64,000 bases of DNA from Actinomadura coerulea (GCF_014208105.1 NZ_JACHMQ010000001.1:1116001-1180000); one strand, 5' to 3'; positions 10,001-20,283 are shown, counted from the first letter of the stretch. Made by a program: numbers and translations. Notes: generated by a model from the letters alone, not told the origin.

Positions 10001-10977
10001 TCGGGGACGGCCTCTCTGGCCACGCCCAAGGCCATCAGAAAGTCCCCGAGAACCTGTTCGGAGTCGGCGGTCTCCGCATCCGACGCAGTACCGCCGAGGT
10101 CGGCCCATAACTGACCGTCAGGAAACCGGTCGCGCACCTGGTGGGCCCATCGGAGGGCCAGTGCGGTCTTGCCGACTCCCGCCATCCCCTCGATCACCAC
10201 GGTCGCCGGTTGCCCGTCCAGGACCTGGGCGAGCGCCGCGTCGAGACCGGCCAGAGCTTTCTCGCGCCCTACGAAGTCAGGAGTCGGGGCCGGCAGTTGA
10301 AAGGGCACAGGCACCTGGGGACCGGCCTGTTGGGCGTAGACGTTGATGTCACCGACACCGACATGCATGTCGCTCGCCACCGCGGAGCCGGCCGTGGCGC
10401 CGCGCTCTTCTCCGTAGACGCGCATCCAGGCGGTGCTGTTGTTCTCCTTCACCCGGACCGCGATCCGTTCGAAGCCGCGGGTGTCGAGGTCCGCTTCCAC
10501 CTCTTGGAAGAGAGCATCGGAGGTGACCAGGACGAGGTCGGCCCCGCGGTCCCGGGACGCGGTCTTGACCGGCGCGGAGTCGATCATCCGGAAGACGGAG
10601 TTCACCATGCTCCCGACCACGCCGTGCTGGTCGTGTGCGACCTCACCTTTGTCCACTGCCACCCGCAGTTGCAGTTTCCCTAGGGAACTGGTCCGCGGGC
10701 CGTTGCCCCGGATACCGGCCCACAGCAGTTCGGGTAGCCGCCGGAGGAGCACTTCACCGTTGAAGTGCGCGGGTGCGATCACCAGTGCGCCGTCTCCGCG
10801 GTCCTCCCGGCGGCATTCCTCAAGGGGGATGCCCGCGGAAGTCAAGGCCTCGAGGAGGACGCCTTCCATCGCAGACCGCACGGTCCGATGCTCGCCCGCG
10901 TCCAGGCGGGCGTAACCCACCATGTCCACGGCGATGATCGATGCGAGGCTGGAAAGAGGCCACTCCCAAAGCTCCAT
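7057..10977 (-). CDS. Cyclase-like domain / NB-ARC / KAP-family NTPase fusion (predicted conflict or defence protein)
   Basis: A 1306-residue protein. Residues 1-190 resemble a class III nucleotide cyclase: metal Asp18 in AVDMVGY, Glu58 and metal Asp62 in REDRGDG, Asn126 and Arg130 in VNSVFR. Residues 230-560 are an NB-ARC/AAA ATPase with Walker A GMAGVGKT (264-271), Walker B LVILDNA and a winged-helix end. From about 600 comes a KAP-type P-loop NTPase: Walker A APWGAGKT near 620-627, two hydrophobic membrane segments (about 790-860) and Walker B VVFVDDLDRCSP near 925. A Pro/Ser/Ala-rich linker lies around 1030-1110. ATG 10977 has GGGA nine bases upstream. KAP NTPases are membrane-anchored and recur in anti-phage and conflict systems (family knowledge). 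The trigger and the role of this fusion are inferred. Confidence 0.85.
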   Translation of the reverse strand: MELWEWPLSSLASIIAVDMVGYARLDAGEHRTVRSAMEGVLLEALTSAGIPLEECRREDRGDGALVIAPAHFNGEVLLRRLPELLWAGIRGNGPRTSSLGKLQLRVAVDKGEVAHDQHGVVGSMVNSVFRMIDSAPVKTASRDRGADLVLVTSDALFQEVEADLDTRGFERIAVRVKENNSTAWMRVYGEERGATAGSAVASDMHVGVGDINVYAQQAGPQVPVPFQLPAPTPDFVGREKALAGLDAALAQVLDGQPATVVIEGMAGVGKTALALRWAHQVRDRFPDGQLWADLGGTASDAETADSEQVLGDFLMALGVAREAVPEGLEARARLYRTMLHRKRVLVILDNAGDDAQVHALLPGESSSVTIVTTRNSLRGLLVRSGAQVIRLGVLGLDEGVALLESILGRGRVEADAEAAAELVRRCGYLPLALRIAAANLQLYQGDRISDAVRALIEEEAGGDRDGENTVRSAFGVSYRSLDDDVRRAFRLLSLVEGLDFTREATAALLGRGVAEAERLLDDLAKSNLIESVNPGRYRMHPLLLSYAKDEVRAEEGEASRRAAVHRYVEFVRRDAMPEAFVTRDFWTTDDRLAYRPYADAIAAFIRHADTRPPLTIGVKAPWGAGKTSLMRMVQQNLDPGAGADPIDIRLTPESRRMVGTLRRGRRRRSAKASEARVTNREVLDRAAGPDEDAPSPETARPGTGEAGAPGGADEALRAEAAPSDRIAERQWRPTVWFNPWIYQNGEQVWAGLAHEIITQVSSRMAVGDRERFWLRLNLRRVDREAVRRRCHRVLFERLLPLLAVWAIGVVVGVCGLLLAPVLPGIEEAVRFASGSVLGGGTLLLIGMAAAKVAGFLRSAVAGPAARLVKEPDLLAGGHKLLSAELSGSFDKLVPEPGYASRLGFLHLVQTDMKRVLDLVATPQRPLVVFVDDLDRCSPGTVAQVIEAINLFLAGEFPNCVFVLGMEPGAVAAHVEVAYQDLAGAHQQGRLPGDWSTLGWRFLEKIVQLSVSLPAPREDAELPRYVRTLLKLGAEDPPPRSAAGPGFVPSGTDDGPPVPDAAPAASPSAAEPSGSVSAGAGPQQSAARERGGDGRGARPSTPSRSDAGPGLTTAEAARLTRAIRDRAPTPGTLREAAIEAQREVTGVGEPLLPDTLSAAEEIFAELYSDAAAHEAITSALSVLATRNPREIKRFINLFRFYTFINELRRLHGEPAASGEQVAKLAAFAIRWPHLIALLGNAESARRPHPLAELESSARTQSQRDWAAALRRLLPTLVPANPTPSWCHDLQTFLVTGPEIGEVAAPLL

Positions 10978-11049
10978 TGTGGGATGTCCCTTTCGCTCTC
11001 CATGGGGTAGCGGGTCCAGGTGATTATCCCCGCGCCCAACGGACTCTGC

Positions 11050-11470
11050 TCAGCGTTTGGGGCCTATGCCGCCGTACACGTGGACGTGGGCGTCCGGGAC
11101 TTCGGACGCCGCGCGGTCGGGGTCGAGGAGGGCGGCGTCCAGGTAGGTGGTCCTGCCTTCGTAGACGATCCGCGACTCCGGCGCGACGGACTGGGCCACC
11201 TGTGCAGGGTGGGCGAGGTGGGCAGGCCCGTGCCGATGTCGAGGAACTGGCGGACGCCGAACTCGGCGGTGAGACGACGGGCCGTCCGCGCCATGAATTC
11301 CGGTTGGCGCGCATGGACTTCGGCAGGTGGGGCCAGTCGGCGACGATGTCCGCCGCGGCCTCGCGGTCCGCCGGATAGTTGTCCTTGTCGCCGAGAATGT
11401 GGTCGTAGACCCTGGCGGAATGGGGGATCCCGGTATTCAGGTCCACCTGGTCCTCGGTCATTTTCGCCAT
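11050..11470 (-). pseudogene. DUF574-type SAM-dependent methyltransferase, two frameshifts and 3' truncation
   Basis: From ATG 11470 the frame encodes VDLNTGIPHSARVYDHILG and DWPHLPKSMRANR, hallmarks of the actinobacterial DUF574 methyltransferases. After RANR the homologous reading moves to another frame (MARTARRLTAEFGVRQFLDIGTGLPT). It shifts again after PTLH into a third frame (QVAQSVAPESRIVYEGRTTYLDAALL), which stops at 11050. The family normally runs to about 270 residues; under 145 codons remain. Two indels plus the loss of the C-terminal half make this a decayed gene. Confidence 0.75.
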
Positions 11471-12081
11471 CGCGGACTCGCGGCCATCCTCGTCATTGCA
11501 TGCAGTGTCGCAGTGATTCTTGCTCGGGGGAGCAATTCTTTCGATTTTCTGACCTTGTGCACTCGGGCTTCCGTGAATGCCGTCGGTCATGCGGGGACGC
11601 CTGGATCGTCTCGTGCCTCACCCGCGCCCCGCACGCGACATCGCATCCTCTTGCCAGGTCAGAGGTGATGATCCTTGTCATCGCGATCAACGGTTGCGTG
11701 GCCGCAAAACCGGCATGGTCGACTCGTCTGGCGAGACGTCCAGCCGGGACAAGAAGAGCGAACGACGCAAATTGAACACACATTCAGGGGCGGGGTGCCG
11801 CGAAGGCGCACTCGGTCCGGATTTCAGAGAACTGCACCCCGAGGATCTCGCAAGAATCTACCTGTGGCCTGTCATTGATCGGTTTCTATTGGCTATATAG
11901 AAGAGAGTCCGCGCGGTTCTCGGAAAGGAGCGAAGCCGGATCTTGCGCACGCGCCTTCCCGGCCGGGGAGGCCCCGACGCGTCGCTCACCACCGATTTCC
12001 AGAGGCGTGACGGCCACTTCCGGCAGCCGAGCGAGGCGAGGGAGGCGAGGCCGCCGCCCACCAGGAAGGACACAACCCCCT
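11471..12081. other. 610-base region without a convincing gene; upstream region of the PKS operon
   Basis: Open frames here lack codon bias, ribosome sites and recognisable domains. The stretch 11860-11935 is unusually AT-rich for this genome and holds TATATA at 11894-11899, a possible -10 for the polyketide operon. No good -35 is present at 17-18 bases. I see no repeat or RNA gene. Confidence 0.4.
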
Positions 12082-12225
12082 ATGACCCGTATCCCCATGC
12101 TCCTCGGGGCGCACGGCGCCGGGCGGCGCGTCGCCCCTGTCCGTGGCCGGCCGCGGGCCGAGTCGGCCGCGCCGCCCGCTCCGGACGGGCCGACAGCGGC
12201 CGGAAAGCGGGGCCAGGGAACGTGA
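12082..12225 (+). CDS. Possible 47-residue ORF coupled to the cupin gene
   Basis: ATG 12082 follows AGGAAGGA at an eleven-base spacing and opens a 47-codon frame rich in Ala, Arg and Pro, ending in a TGA that overlaps the cupin GTG start as GTGA. I recognise no family. The same overlap style is used throughout the operon, which makes it worth keeping, but it may be only an untranslated leader. Low confidence. Confidence 0.3.
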   Translation: MTRIPMLLGAHGAGRRVAPVRGRPRAESAAPPAPDGPTAAGKRGQGT

Positions 12226-12677
12226 CCGCCCTCGAAGCCGTCAAGGTCCGCGCCCGCGAGGTCGAACCGAACCACCGGCTCGGCGGCAGCATCCGGATGC
12301 TCCTGTCGCCGGGCACGGCCCGGTCGACGGCCGGCCTCATGGCGCTGCTCGAACTCCAGCCGGGGGAGTGCGTGAGCGAGCACTACCATCCGTACACCGA
12401 CGAGCACGTCTACGTCTCCGACGGGCGCCTCGTCCTCGCGGTCAACGGCGCCGAGCAGACCGTGGACGCCCGGGAGTCGGTGCTGATCCGGCGCGGTGCC
12501 CGGCACCGCTACGAGAACCGGAGCGACCGGCCGGTGACGGCCGTGCTGTTTCTCGGGCCGCTGGCCCCGAGCCCCGACATGGGGCATGTGGAGACCGCGG
12601 AGCCGCCCGGCGGCGGGCCACCGCCGTCGGTGGACGTGCGGCCGTCCGCGGCCGCGGACGCGCGGGAGCCGGCATGA
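12222..12677 (+). CDS. Cupin-domain protein of a spore-pigment-type polyketide cluster (WhiE-II-like)
   Basis: 151 residues with one cupin fold: EVEPNHRLGGSIRMLLSPGT at the N-terminus, the metal-binding first motif GECVSEHYHPYTDEHVYV and the second motif RRGARHRYENRSD. Proteins of this kind precede the ketosynthase in whiE-type spore pigment clusters; they are small metal-binding accessory proteins of uncertain chemistry. GTG 12222 is chosen because homology begins a few residues later; the frame is open upstream to 11943 but that part is not conserved. The stop overlaps the KS start by four bases. Confidence 0.8.
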   Translation: MTALEAVKVRAREVEPNHRLGGSIRMLLSPGTARSTAGLMALLELQPGECVSEHYHPYTDEHVYVSDGRLVLAVNGAEQTVDARESVLIRRGARHRYENRSDRPVTAVLFLGPLAPSPDMGHVETAEPPGGGPPPSVDVRPSAAADAREPA

Positions 12678-13957
12678 GCGGGCGGCCCGCCCGCCCCGTG
12701 GCGATCACCGGGATCGGGGTCCTGACGCCGGGCGCTCCCGGGACGAGCGGCTTCTGGGAGACCGTCACCGGCGGCAAGCCCACCTTCCGCACGATCACCG
12801 TGTTCGATCCGGGGCCGTACCGGTCCCGGATGGCGGCGGAGATCGACTTCGACGCCGGAAGGCACGGGCTGACGCCCCGCCAGCGGCGCCGGATGGACCG
12901 CGCCGCCCAGTTCGCCGTCGTCACCGCGCGGGAGGCCATGGCCGGCTGCGGGCTCCGGCCCGGCGACCTCGACCCGGCCCGCACGGGCGTGGTCGTCGGC
13001 AGCGCGGTCGGCTGCACCGTCTCGCTCGAACGCGAGTACAGCGTGGTCAGCGACAGCGGCCGCCTGGCGGTGGTGGATCCGTCCTACGGCTCTCCGCACC
13101 TTCCCGACTACCTCGTTCCGACGTCCCTGGTCCGCGAGGTCGCCTGGGACATCGGCGCGGAGGGGCCCGCCTGCGTGGTGTCGACCGGATGCACCTCCGG
13201 CCTGGACGCCGTCGCGCACGGTGTCGAGATCATCCGCGAGGGCGCCGCGGACGTGGTGCTGGCGGGGGCGTGCGAGGCCCCCATCTCCCCGATCACGGTG
13301 GCCTGCTTCGACGCGATCCGGGCGACGTCCCCGGACAACGACGATCCCGAGCGGGCCTGCCGCCCCTTCGACGCCACCCGGGCGGGGTTCGTGCTCGGCG
13401 AGGGCGCGGCGATGCTGGTGCTGGAGGATGCCGCGGCGGCCCGCGCGCGGGGTGCGCGCGTGCACGCGGAGATCCGCGGGTTCGCGTCCCGGAGCAACGC
13501 CTACCACATGACCGGGCTGCGGCCCGACGGGGCCGAGATGGCCGCCGCGATCAGATCGGCGCTGGACGAGGCGGAGATCCCCGCCGAAGGCGTCGACTAC
13601 GTCAACGCGCACGGGTCGGGCACCAGGCAGAACGACCGGCACGAGACGGCCGCCTTCAAACTCGCGCTCGGTCCTGAGCACGCCTACCGGCTGCCGGTCA
13701 GCTCCATCAAGTCGGTGGTGGGCCACTCGCTCGGGGCGATCGGCGCGATCGAGGTGGCGGCGAGCGCGCTGGCGATCGAGCACGACCTCGTCCCGCCCAC
13801 CGCGAACCTGCGGGAACGCGACCCCGAATGCGACCTCGACTACGTCCCGGGGACGGCACGCGAGCAGCGGGTCGACACGGTGCTCACGGTCGGCAGCGGG
13901 TTCGGCGGCTTCCAGAGCGCGATGGTGCTCAGCGCCCCGGGAAGGTGGCCGGGATGA
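12674..13957 (+). CDS. Type II PKS ketosynthase alpha subunit
   Basis: Beta-ketoacyl synthase that condenses malonyl-ACP units into an aromatic polyketide chain together with the chain-length factor. The 427-residue product has the catalytic Cys173 in VSTGCTSGLDAV, His in NAHGSGTRQND and His in KSVVGHSLGAIG. The N-terminal region (VAITGIGVLTPG, TITVFDPGPYRSRMAAE) resembles spore-pigment (WhiE/Cur) ketosynthases more than antibiotic ones. ATG 12674 overlaps the cupin stop; the stop overlaps the next start by ATGA, so the two subunits should be made in equal amounts. Confidence 0.93.
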   Translation: MSGRPARPVAITGIGVLTPGAPGTSGFWETVTGGKPTFRTITVFDPGPYRSRMAAEIDFDAGRHGLTPRQRRRMDRAAQFAVVTAREAMAGCGLRPGDLDPARTGVVVGSAVGCTVSLEREYSVVSDSGRLAVVDPSYGSPHLPDYLVPTSLVREVAWDIGAEGPACVVSTGCTSGLDAVAHGVEIIREGAADVVLAGACEAPISPITVACFDAIRATSPDNDDPERACRPFDATRAGFVLGEGAAMLVLEDAAAARARGARVHAEIRGFASRSNAYHMTGLRPDGAEMAAAIRSALDEAEIPAEGVDYVNAHGSGTRQNDRHETAAFKLALGPEHAYRLPVSSIKSVVGHSLGAIGAIEVAASALAIEHDLVPPTANLRERDPECDLDYVPGTAREQRVDTVLTVGSGFGGFQSAMVLSAPGRWPG

Positions 13958-15288
13958 CGGGGGCCGCGGCGGCCGCCGAGGACGACCAGGCGGTCATCAC
14001 CGGGATCGGCGTGGTGTCGCCGAGCGGCCTGGGCGCCGAGCGGCACTGGGAGGCGACCCTCACCGGCCGCGTCGCGATCGGTCCCATCACCCGGTTCGAC
14101 CCGACCGGCTACCCGGCGCGTCTCTCCGGCGAGGTGCCGGGATTCGTCCCGCGCGACCACCTGCCGGGGCGGCTGCTGCCGCAGACCGACCGCCTCACCC
14201 AGCTGGCGCTGACCGCCGCCGAATGGGCGATCACCGACGCCGGGCTGTCGCCGTCCCCCGAGGAGTCGCTGCGGTACGGCGTGGTGCTGGCCAACTCGGC
14301 CGGCGGTTTCGAGTTCGGTGAGAACGAGCTGCGCAAGCTGTGGTCGATGGGCCCGAAGAAGGTCAGCGCGTACCAGTCGTACGCCTGGTTCTACGCGGTC
14401 AACACCGGCCAGATCTCCATCCGGCACGGGCTGCGCGGCCCGTGCGGGGTCCTCGTCAGCGGCCAGGCCGGGGGGCTGGACGCGATCGGGCAGGCGTGCC
14501 GCGTGCTGCGCAAGGGCGCCGAAGCCGTGCTGACCGGGGGGTTCGAGGCCCCGGTGTGCTCGTGGGGGGTGACCGCGATGTCGGCCGGACGGGACGCGCC
14601 GACCGCTCCGCGGCTGTCCGCCGGCGACGACCCGGCGACCGCCTACCGCCCCTTCGCCGCCGACGCGTCCGGCCATGTGATCGCCGAGGGCGGCGCGATC
14701 CTCGTCCTGGAGCGCGAGGGCCATGCCCGCGCCCGCGGCGCGAGGCACAGGTACGGGCGGGTCGCCGGGTACGCCGCCACGATGGACCCGCCGCCGGGGT
14801 CGAGCCGCCCGGCGACGCTGCGCAACGCCGCCGCGCTCGCCCTCGCCGACGCCGGCCTCGCCCCGGAGCGGATCGACGTGGTGTTCGCGGACGCCGCGGG
14901 CGCCACGATGCGCGACCGCGCCGAGGCGGAGGCTCTCACCGGGCTGTTCGGCGCCGGGGGCGTGCCGGTGACCGCGCCCAAGGCGATGACCGGGCGGATG
15001 TCGGCGGGCGGCGCCGCCGTCGACGTCGCGACCTGCCTGCTGGCCATGCGCGACGGGATGATCCCGCCGACCGCCGACGTCCGGCCCGACCCGTCCTACG
15101 GGCTCGACCTCGTCACCGGACGGCCCCGGCCCGCCCGCATCGGCCATGCGCTGATCCTGGCGCGCGGCGAGGGCGGGTTCAACAGCGCCCTCGTCCTGGC
15201 CGCCTGCCCCCGCGAGTCCCCGCCCGCGGCCGGACCACCTGATGAACGGGCTCCCCGCGCCCTTACCGGAAACGACCCGAGGAGCTGA
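13954..15288 (+). CDS. Type II PKS chain-length factor (ketosynthase beta)
   Basis: 444-residue partner of the ketosynthase that sets polyketide length and generates the starter by decarboxylation. The active-site Cys of ketosynthases is replaced by Gln171 in VSGQAGGLDAIG, the defining change of chain-length factors. Other KS landmarks (VITGIGVVSPSG near the start, GEGGFNSALVLA near the end) are present. ATG 13954 overlaps the KS stop. Chain length cannot be read safely by eye, though the KS type suggests a long spore-pigment-like chain. Confidence 0.92.
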   Translation: MTGAAAAAEDDQAVITGIGVVSPSGLGAERHWEATLTGRVAIGPITRFDPTGYPARLSGEVPGFVPRDHLPGRLLPQTDRLTQLALTAAEWAITDAGLSPSPEESLRYGVVLANSAGGFEFGENELRKLWSMGPKKVSAYQSYAWFYAVNTGQISIRHGLRGPCGVLVSGQAGGLDAIGQACRVLRKGAEAVLTGGFEAPVCSWGVTAMSAGRDAPTAPRLSAGDDPATAYRPFAADASGHVIAEGGAILVLEREGHARARGARHRYGRVAGYAATMDPPPGSSRPATLRNAAALALADAGLAPERIDVVFADAAGATMRDRAEAEALTGLFGAGGVPVTAPKAMTGRMSAGGAAVDVATCLLAMRDGMIPPTADVRPDPSYGLDLVTGRPRPARIGHALILARGEGGFNSALVLAACPRESPPAAGPPDERAPRALTGNDPRS

Positions 15289-17070
<1,782 letters not shown>

Positions 17071-17121
17071 CCGGGCGCCGGTGACCCGGGCCCGCCGATC
17101 CCGATGTCAAGGAGGACGAGC

Positions 17122-17823
17122 ATGCTTCCCCAAGCCCCGCCGCCGACCCACCGGGCGGTCATGATCCGGAGGATCGCGCCCGGCGACCGGGACGCCGTCG
17201 CGGCGGTGTTCCGCGAGCACGACCGCACCGACCTGCCCCGCCGCATCGGCGTCACCCGCCGCACCCTGCTGACCTTCCACGACCTGTACATCCACCTGGT
17301 CGAAGGTGACGCCTCGTTCGAGAAGGCCCTGTACGCGGCCGGCGACGACCCCGGGTTCCGCGACATCAACGCCAGGCTCGCGACGCTCCTCGTCCCCTAC
17401 GACAGGAACCGGCCGGCCATGCGCCAGGCCCAGGCGGAGGAGTTCTACCACTGGTCGGACGACCGGCCGCAGGCGACGTACCGGCTGCTGCTGGAGATCA
17501 GCGTGGACGAGGCGCGCGGCGCGGAGTTCGAACGGACCTGGCGCCAGATGGCCGCCGTCGCGGCCCGCCATCCCGGGCACGTCGCCCAGTCGCTGTCGCG
17601 CGACCTCGCCGACCCCGGCACCTTCCATCTGGTCAGCGACTGGACCGACGAGGACGCCCACGAGCGCTTCCTCGCCTCGTCCGGGCACCGGGCCCTCGCC
17701 GCCGCGCTCCGCGGCCTGGACGCCAAGGTCCGCGCGACCCGCACGCGCGTCAGCGCCCACCACGCCGGCCCGGCCGAGGACGACCGGACCGCAGAGCCGT
17801 CCGAGACCGGGAGGCGGCGATGA
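17122..17823 (+). CDS. TcmI-type polyketide cyclase with C-terminal ABM-like domain
   Basis: 233 residues. The first half (about 12-115: AVMIRRIAPGDRDAVAAVF, LPRRIGVTRRTLLTFHDLYIHL) is a TcmI-family cyclase that closes later rings of aromatic polyketides. The second half (about 125-215: YRLLLEISVDEARGAEFERT, PGHVAQSLSRDLADPGTF) resembles an antibiotic-biosynthesis monooxygenase (dimeric ferredoxin-like) domain. ATG 17122 is preceded by AAGGAGG; the in-frame ATG at 17104 lacks a ribosome site. The stop overlaps the P450 start. Confidence 0.87.
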   Translation: MLPQAPPPTHRAVMIRRIAPGDRDAVAAVFREHDRTDLPRRIGVTRRTLLTFHDLYIHLVEGDASFEKALYAAGDDPGFRDINARLATLLVPYDRNRPAMRQAQAEEFYHWSDDRPQATYRLLLEISVDEARGAEFERTWRQMAAVAARHPGHVAQSLSRDLADPGTFHLVSDWTDEDAHERFLASSGHRALAAALRGLDAKVRATRTRVSAHHAGPAEDDRTAEPSETGRRR

Positions 17824-19007
17824 GCGAGCCGACCGGCACGGACGAGGCCGGCGGCCCCTCGCCGGCGCCGCCGCCGATCAACGACGTCCGCACACCCGGC
17901 CCGGTCGTGCGCGCGCGGATGCTGTCGGGCGACGTCGGCTACGCGGTGACCCGGGCGGCCGAGGCGCAGCACGTGCTGTGCGACCCGGCCTTCAGCAGCG
18001 CCGCGACGTTCCTGCCCCGCGCGCCCGCGGAGCCGCGGGAGCCGGTCGGCTCCAGCAGGGTCCTGTTCGAGATGGACCCGCCCGAGCACACCCGGCTCCG
18101 CCGTGCGGTCGCCCAGGCGTTCAACCGCCGCCGCGTCGAGGCCATGGGGGCGGGGATCGAGGAGGTCGTCGACGGGCTGCTGGACGAGACGGCCGCGGCG
18201 GGTCCGCCGGCCGACCTGGTCCAGACCCTGTGCGCGCCGCTGCCGCTCACCGACATCTGCGAGCTGCTCGGCGTGCCGCGCGAGGACCGCTACTCCTTCC
18301 GCGGCTGGGCCGAGACGATCATGGCGCTGCGCGGCCACTCCCCGCGGGAGATCGACCGGGCCCGGGCCGCGATCCAGCGCTACTTCGCCGACCTGGTCGC
18401 GGCCAGACGCGCCGACCCGGCCGACGACCTGGTCAGCGAACTGCTGACGGCCCGCGACCGGGAGGAGCGGATCACCGAGGCGGAGCTGGTCAGGCTCGCG
18501 ATCACACTCCTGATCGCCGGGCACGGGCCCACGATGAACCAGCTCGCCCGGAGCGTGTACGCCCTCCTGACGCGCCCGGAGATGTACGCCGCGCTGCACC
18601 GCGACCCGGAGCTGGTGACGACGGCGGTGGAGGAACTGCTGCGGACGGTGCCGTCGGTGCCGGTCGCCACCCCGCGCCTGGCCCTCCGGGACGTGGAGAT
18701 CGGCGGTGTGCCGATACCCGCCGGAAGCACGGTCGCGGTGTCGTCGCTCGCGGCCAACCGCGATCCCGCCCTGTTCACCGACCCGGAGGTGACGGACCTC
18801 GGCCGCACCGAGAACAGGCACCTGACGTTCGGTTACGGCCCCCACTTCTGCGTCGGCGCACAGCTCGCCCGGACCGAACTGCGGACGGCGCTCGCCGCCC
18901 TGACACGTCGCTTCCCCGACCTGCGTCTGGCCGTCCCCCCGGAAGCCGTCCGGTGGCGGACGGACTCACTCTTCCACGGCCCCGTGGAGCTGCCCGTGAC
19001 CTGGTGA
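17820..19007 (+). CDS. Cytochrome P450, last gene of the polyketide operon
   Basis: 395-residue soluble bacterial P450. Heme-binding loop FGYGPHFCVGAQLAR with the Cys ligand near residue 344, K-helix ExxR as EELLR, and PERF-type region before it. The I-helix reads LLIAGHGPTMN near residue 232, where most family members have AGHETT: the conserved acid-alcohol pair is not present in the usual form. It probably tailors the aromatic polyketide; the position of whiE ORFVIII-type FAD hydroxylases is here taken by this P450. ATG 17820 overlaps the previous stop. Confidence 0.9.
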   Translation: MSEPTGTDEAGGPSPAPPPINDVRTPGPVVRARMLSGDVGYAVTRAAEAQHVLCDPAFSSAATFLPRAPAEPREPVGSSRVLFEMDPPEHTRLRRAVAQAFNRRRVEAMGAGIEEVVDGLLDETAAAGPPADLVQTLCAPLPLTDICELLGVPREDRYSFRGWAETIMALRGHSPREIDRARAAIQRYFADLVAARRADPADDLVSELLTARDREERITEAELVRLAITLLIAGHGPTMNQLARSVYALLTRPEMYAALHRDPELVTTAVEELLRTVPSVPVATPRLALRDVEIGGVPIPAGSTVAVSSLAANRDPALFTDPEVTDLGRTENRHLTFGYGPHFCVGAQLARTELRTALAALTRRFPDLRLAVPPEAVRWRTDSLFHGPVELPVTW

Positions 19008-19051
19008 CCCGGTGGCCCGCCCGGTGCGCGGAGACGGCTCGCGCGGCGGGG

Positions 19052-20068
19052 TCAGGGGGCGCGCCCGGTCAGCCTCGCGACCGTGTCGTCCAGTGCCCGG
19101 ACCTGCGACGACTCGCCGGCGTAGGCGTGGACCAGCGAGAGGAACTCCTGGAGGCCGCCGGGGAACTCCGAGCACGTGCGGACGATCGAATGGACGTCCA
19201 GATGGGGCTGCGCGCGGCGCGGCACGCGAATCGCGATCTCCTTGCGCAGGGCGTCCACGATCTGCTGCCGGCCCTCGGCCGTCGTCAGCAGCGGAATGTC
19301 CATGAGCCGGTCGACGATCTCGAAGAGGGCGGGGAGACCGGCGGACTGCTCCTGATCCGGTGGGAGGCGCGCGTCCGAGCCCGGGGCACGCGGTTCGGTG
19401 CCGCTGGCCGGAAGCGGCCCCACCTGAGCGGGGGAATTGGCGGCGTCCCCCGCCGGTGCCGCCGGGCGCGCGCCGCGGATGCAGAGCCAGGCGGTCGTGT
19501 CGGTCTCCTTGAGACGCACCTCGATCGGCCGGAACTCCGTGGGGTCGACGGCGCCGCGGCCCTCCTGGATCACCGTGCGGTAGAACTCGTCGGACGCCAG
19601 GACCCCCAGGTCGACCGGCACCGCGGCGAGCGCCTCCTTGAAGGACGGCGCGTCCAGGAGCCGGTTGACGTGGTTGACGGAGGTGCCGACGATCCCCTCG
19701 GCGTCCGATTCGAGCGGCCCGCCGTGCAGCGCGATCCGCAGCCGCATCCGGGCGTGTTCGGCGGCCAGCCCGTTGTGCCTGCGCAGAGCGCCGCGCAGGT
19801 GGTCGGGCAGCGGATGGGCCAGGCGGGACGGGTCGTAGGACGGCGGCAGCACGACGATGACACCGTCGCCGCGGTCCTCCTGGTAACAGCCTTCGAGGGG
19901 GATGCCCGACGCCTCGAAACAGCTCCGGAGAGCCTCGTATAAGACGGTTCGCAGATGGCTTTGCACGTGGTCAGCGCGTTTGCTGAAACTGATGATGTCG
20001 CAGACGAAGAGCGTGCAATGACCGGTCGGGGTCCAGCCTGTCCCCGCTTCGCCGGAGCCGTTCCGCAT
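19052..20068 (-). CDS. Cyclase-like protein with C-terminal effector-associated domain 2 (EAD2)
   Basis: 338 residues. Residues 15-185 resemble a class III nucleotide cyclase: Asp24 in FVCDIISFS, Glu64 and Asp68 in QEDRGDG, Asn132 and Arg136 in VNHVNR. The same motifs occur in the 1306-residue NTPase at 7057-10977. After a Pro-rich linker, residues 248-335 fit EAD2, a small helical adaptor of bacterial conflict proteins (MDIPLLTTAEGRQQIVDAL, IVRTCSEFPGGLQEFL). It is divergent from an EAD2-VMAP protein across 215 bases. A homotypic EAD2-EAD2 contact linking a nucleotide-signal domain to the VMAP system is the likely design; this is inference from known EAD logic. Confidence 0.8.
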   Translation of the reverse strand: MRNGSGEAGTGWTPTGHCTLFVCDIISFSKRADHVQSHLRTVLYEALRSCFEASGIPLEGCYQEDRGDGVIVVLPPSYDPSRLAHPLPDHLRGALRRHNGLAAEHARMRLRIALHGGPLESDAEGIVGTSVNHVNRLLDAPSFKEALAAVPVDLGVLASDEFYRTVIQEGRGAVDPTEFRPIEVRLKETDTTAWLCIRGARPAAPAGDAANSPAQVGPLPASGTEPRAPGSDARLPPDQEQSAGLPALFEIVDRLMDIPLLTTAEGRQQIVDALRKEIAIRVPRRAQPHLDVHSIVRTCSEFPGGLQEFLSLVHAYAGESSQVRALDDTVARLTGRAP

Positions 20069-20283
20069 GACCTCTGATGCCCCTTGAACGATTAGATTGC
20101 CCCCAAGGGTGCACGCATGGTGCTCACTCCGGCAAGTAGGGTTCCGATCGACCGCTCCAGCGAATGGGCGCCCCTTGTGGGGGTGTGGTAAATCCCATTG
20201 TGTCCGGCGACGCAGAACGACCGGGCGGTCGCGGCCTACATTGACTGGCGGAACGGCCGGGGGCGGGGAGGCGGTGACGGAGC

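Noticed and set aside
20068..20283. Short GC-rich dyads in the divergent cyclase/VMAP intergenic region as operators
   Set aside because: The arms are only 5-6 bases and such dyads are expected by chance at this GC content; no convincing -35/-10 accompanies them.
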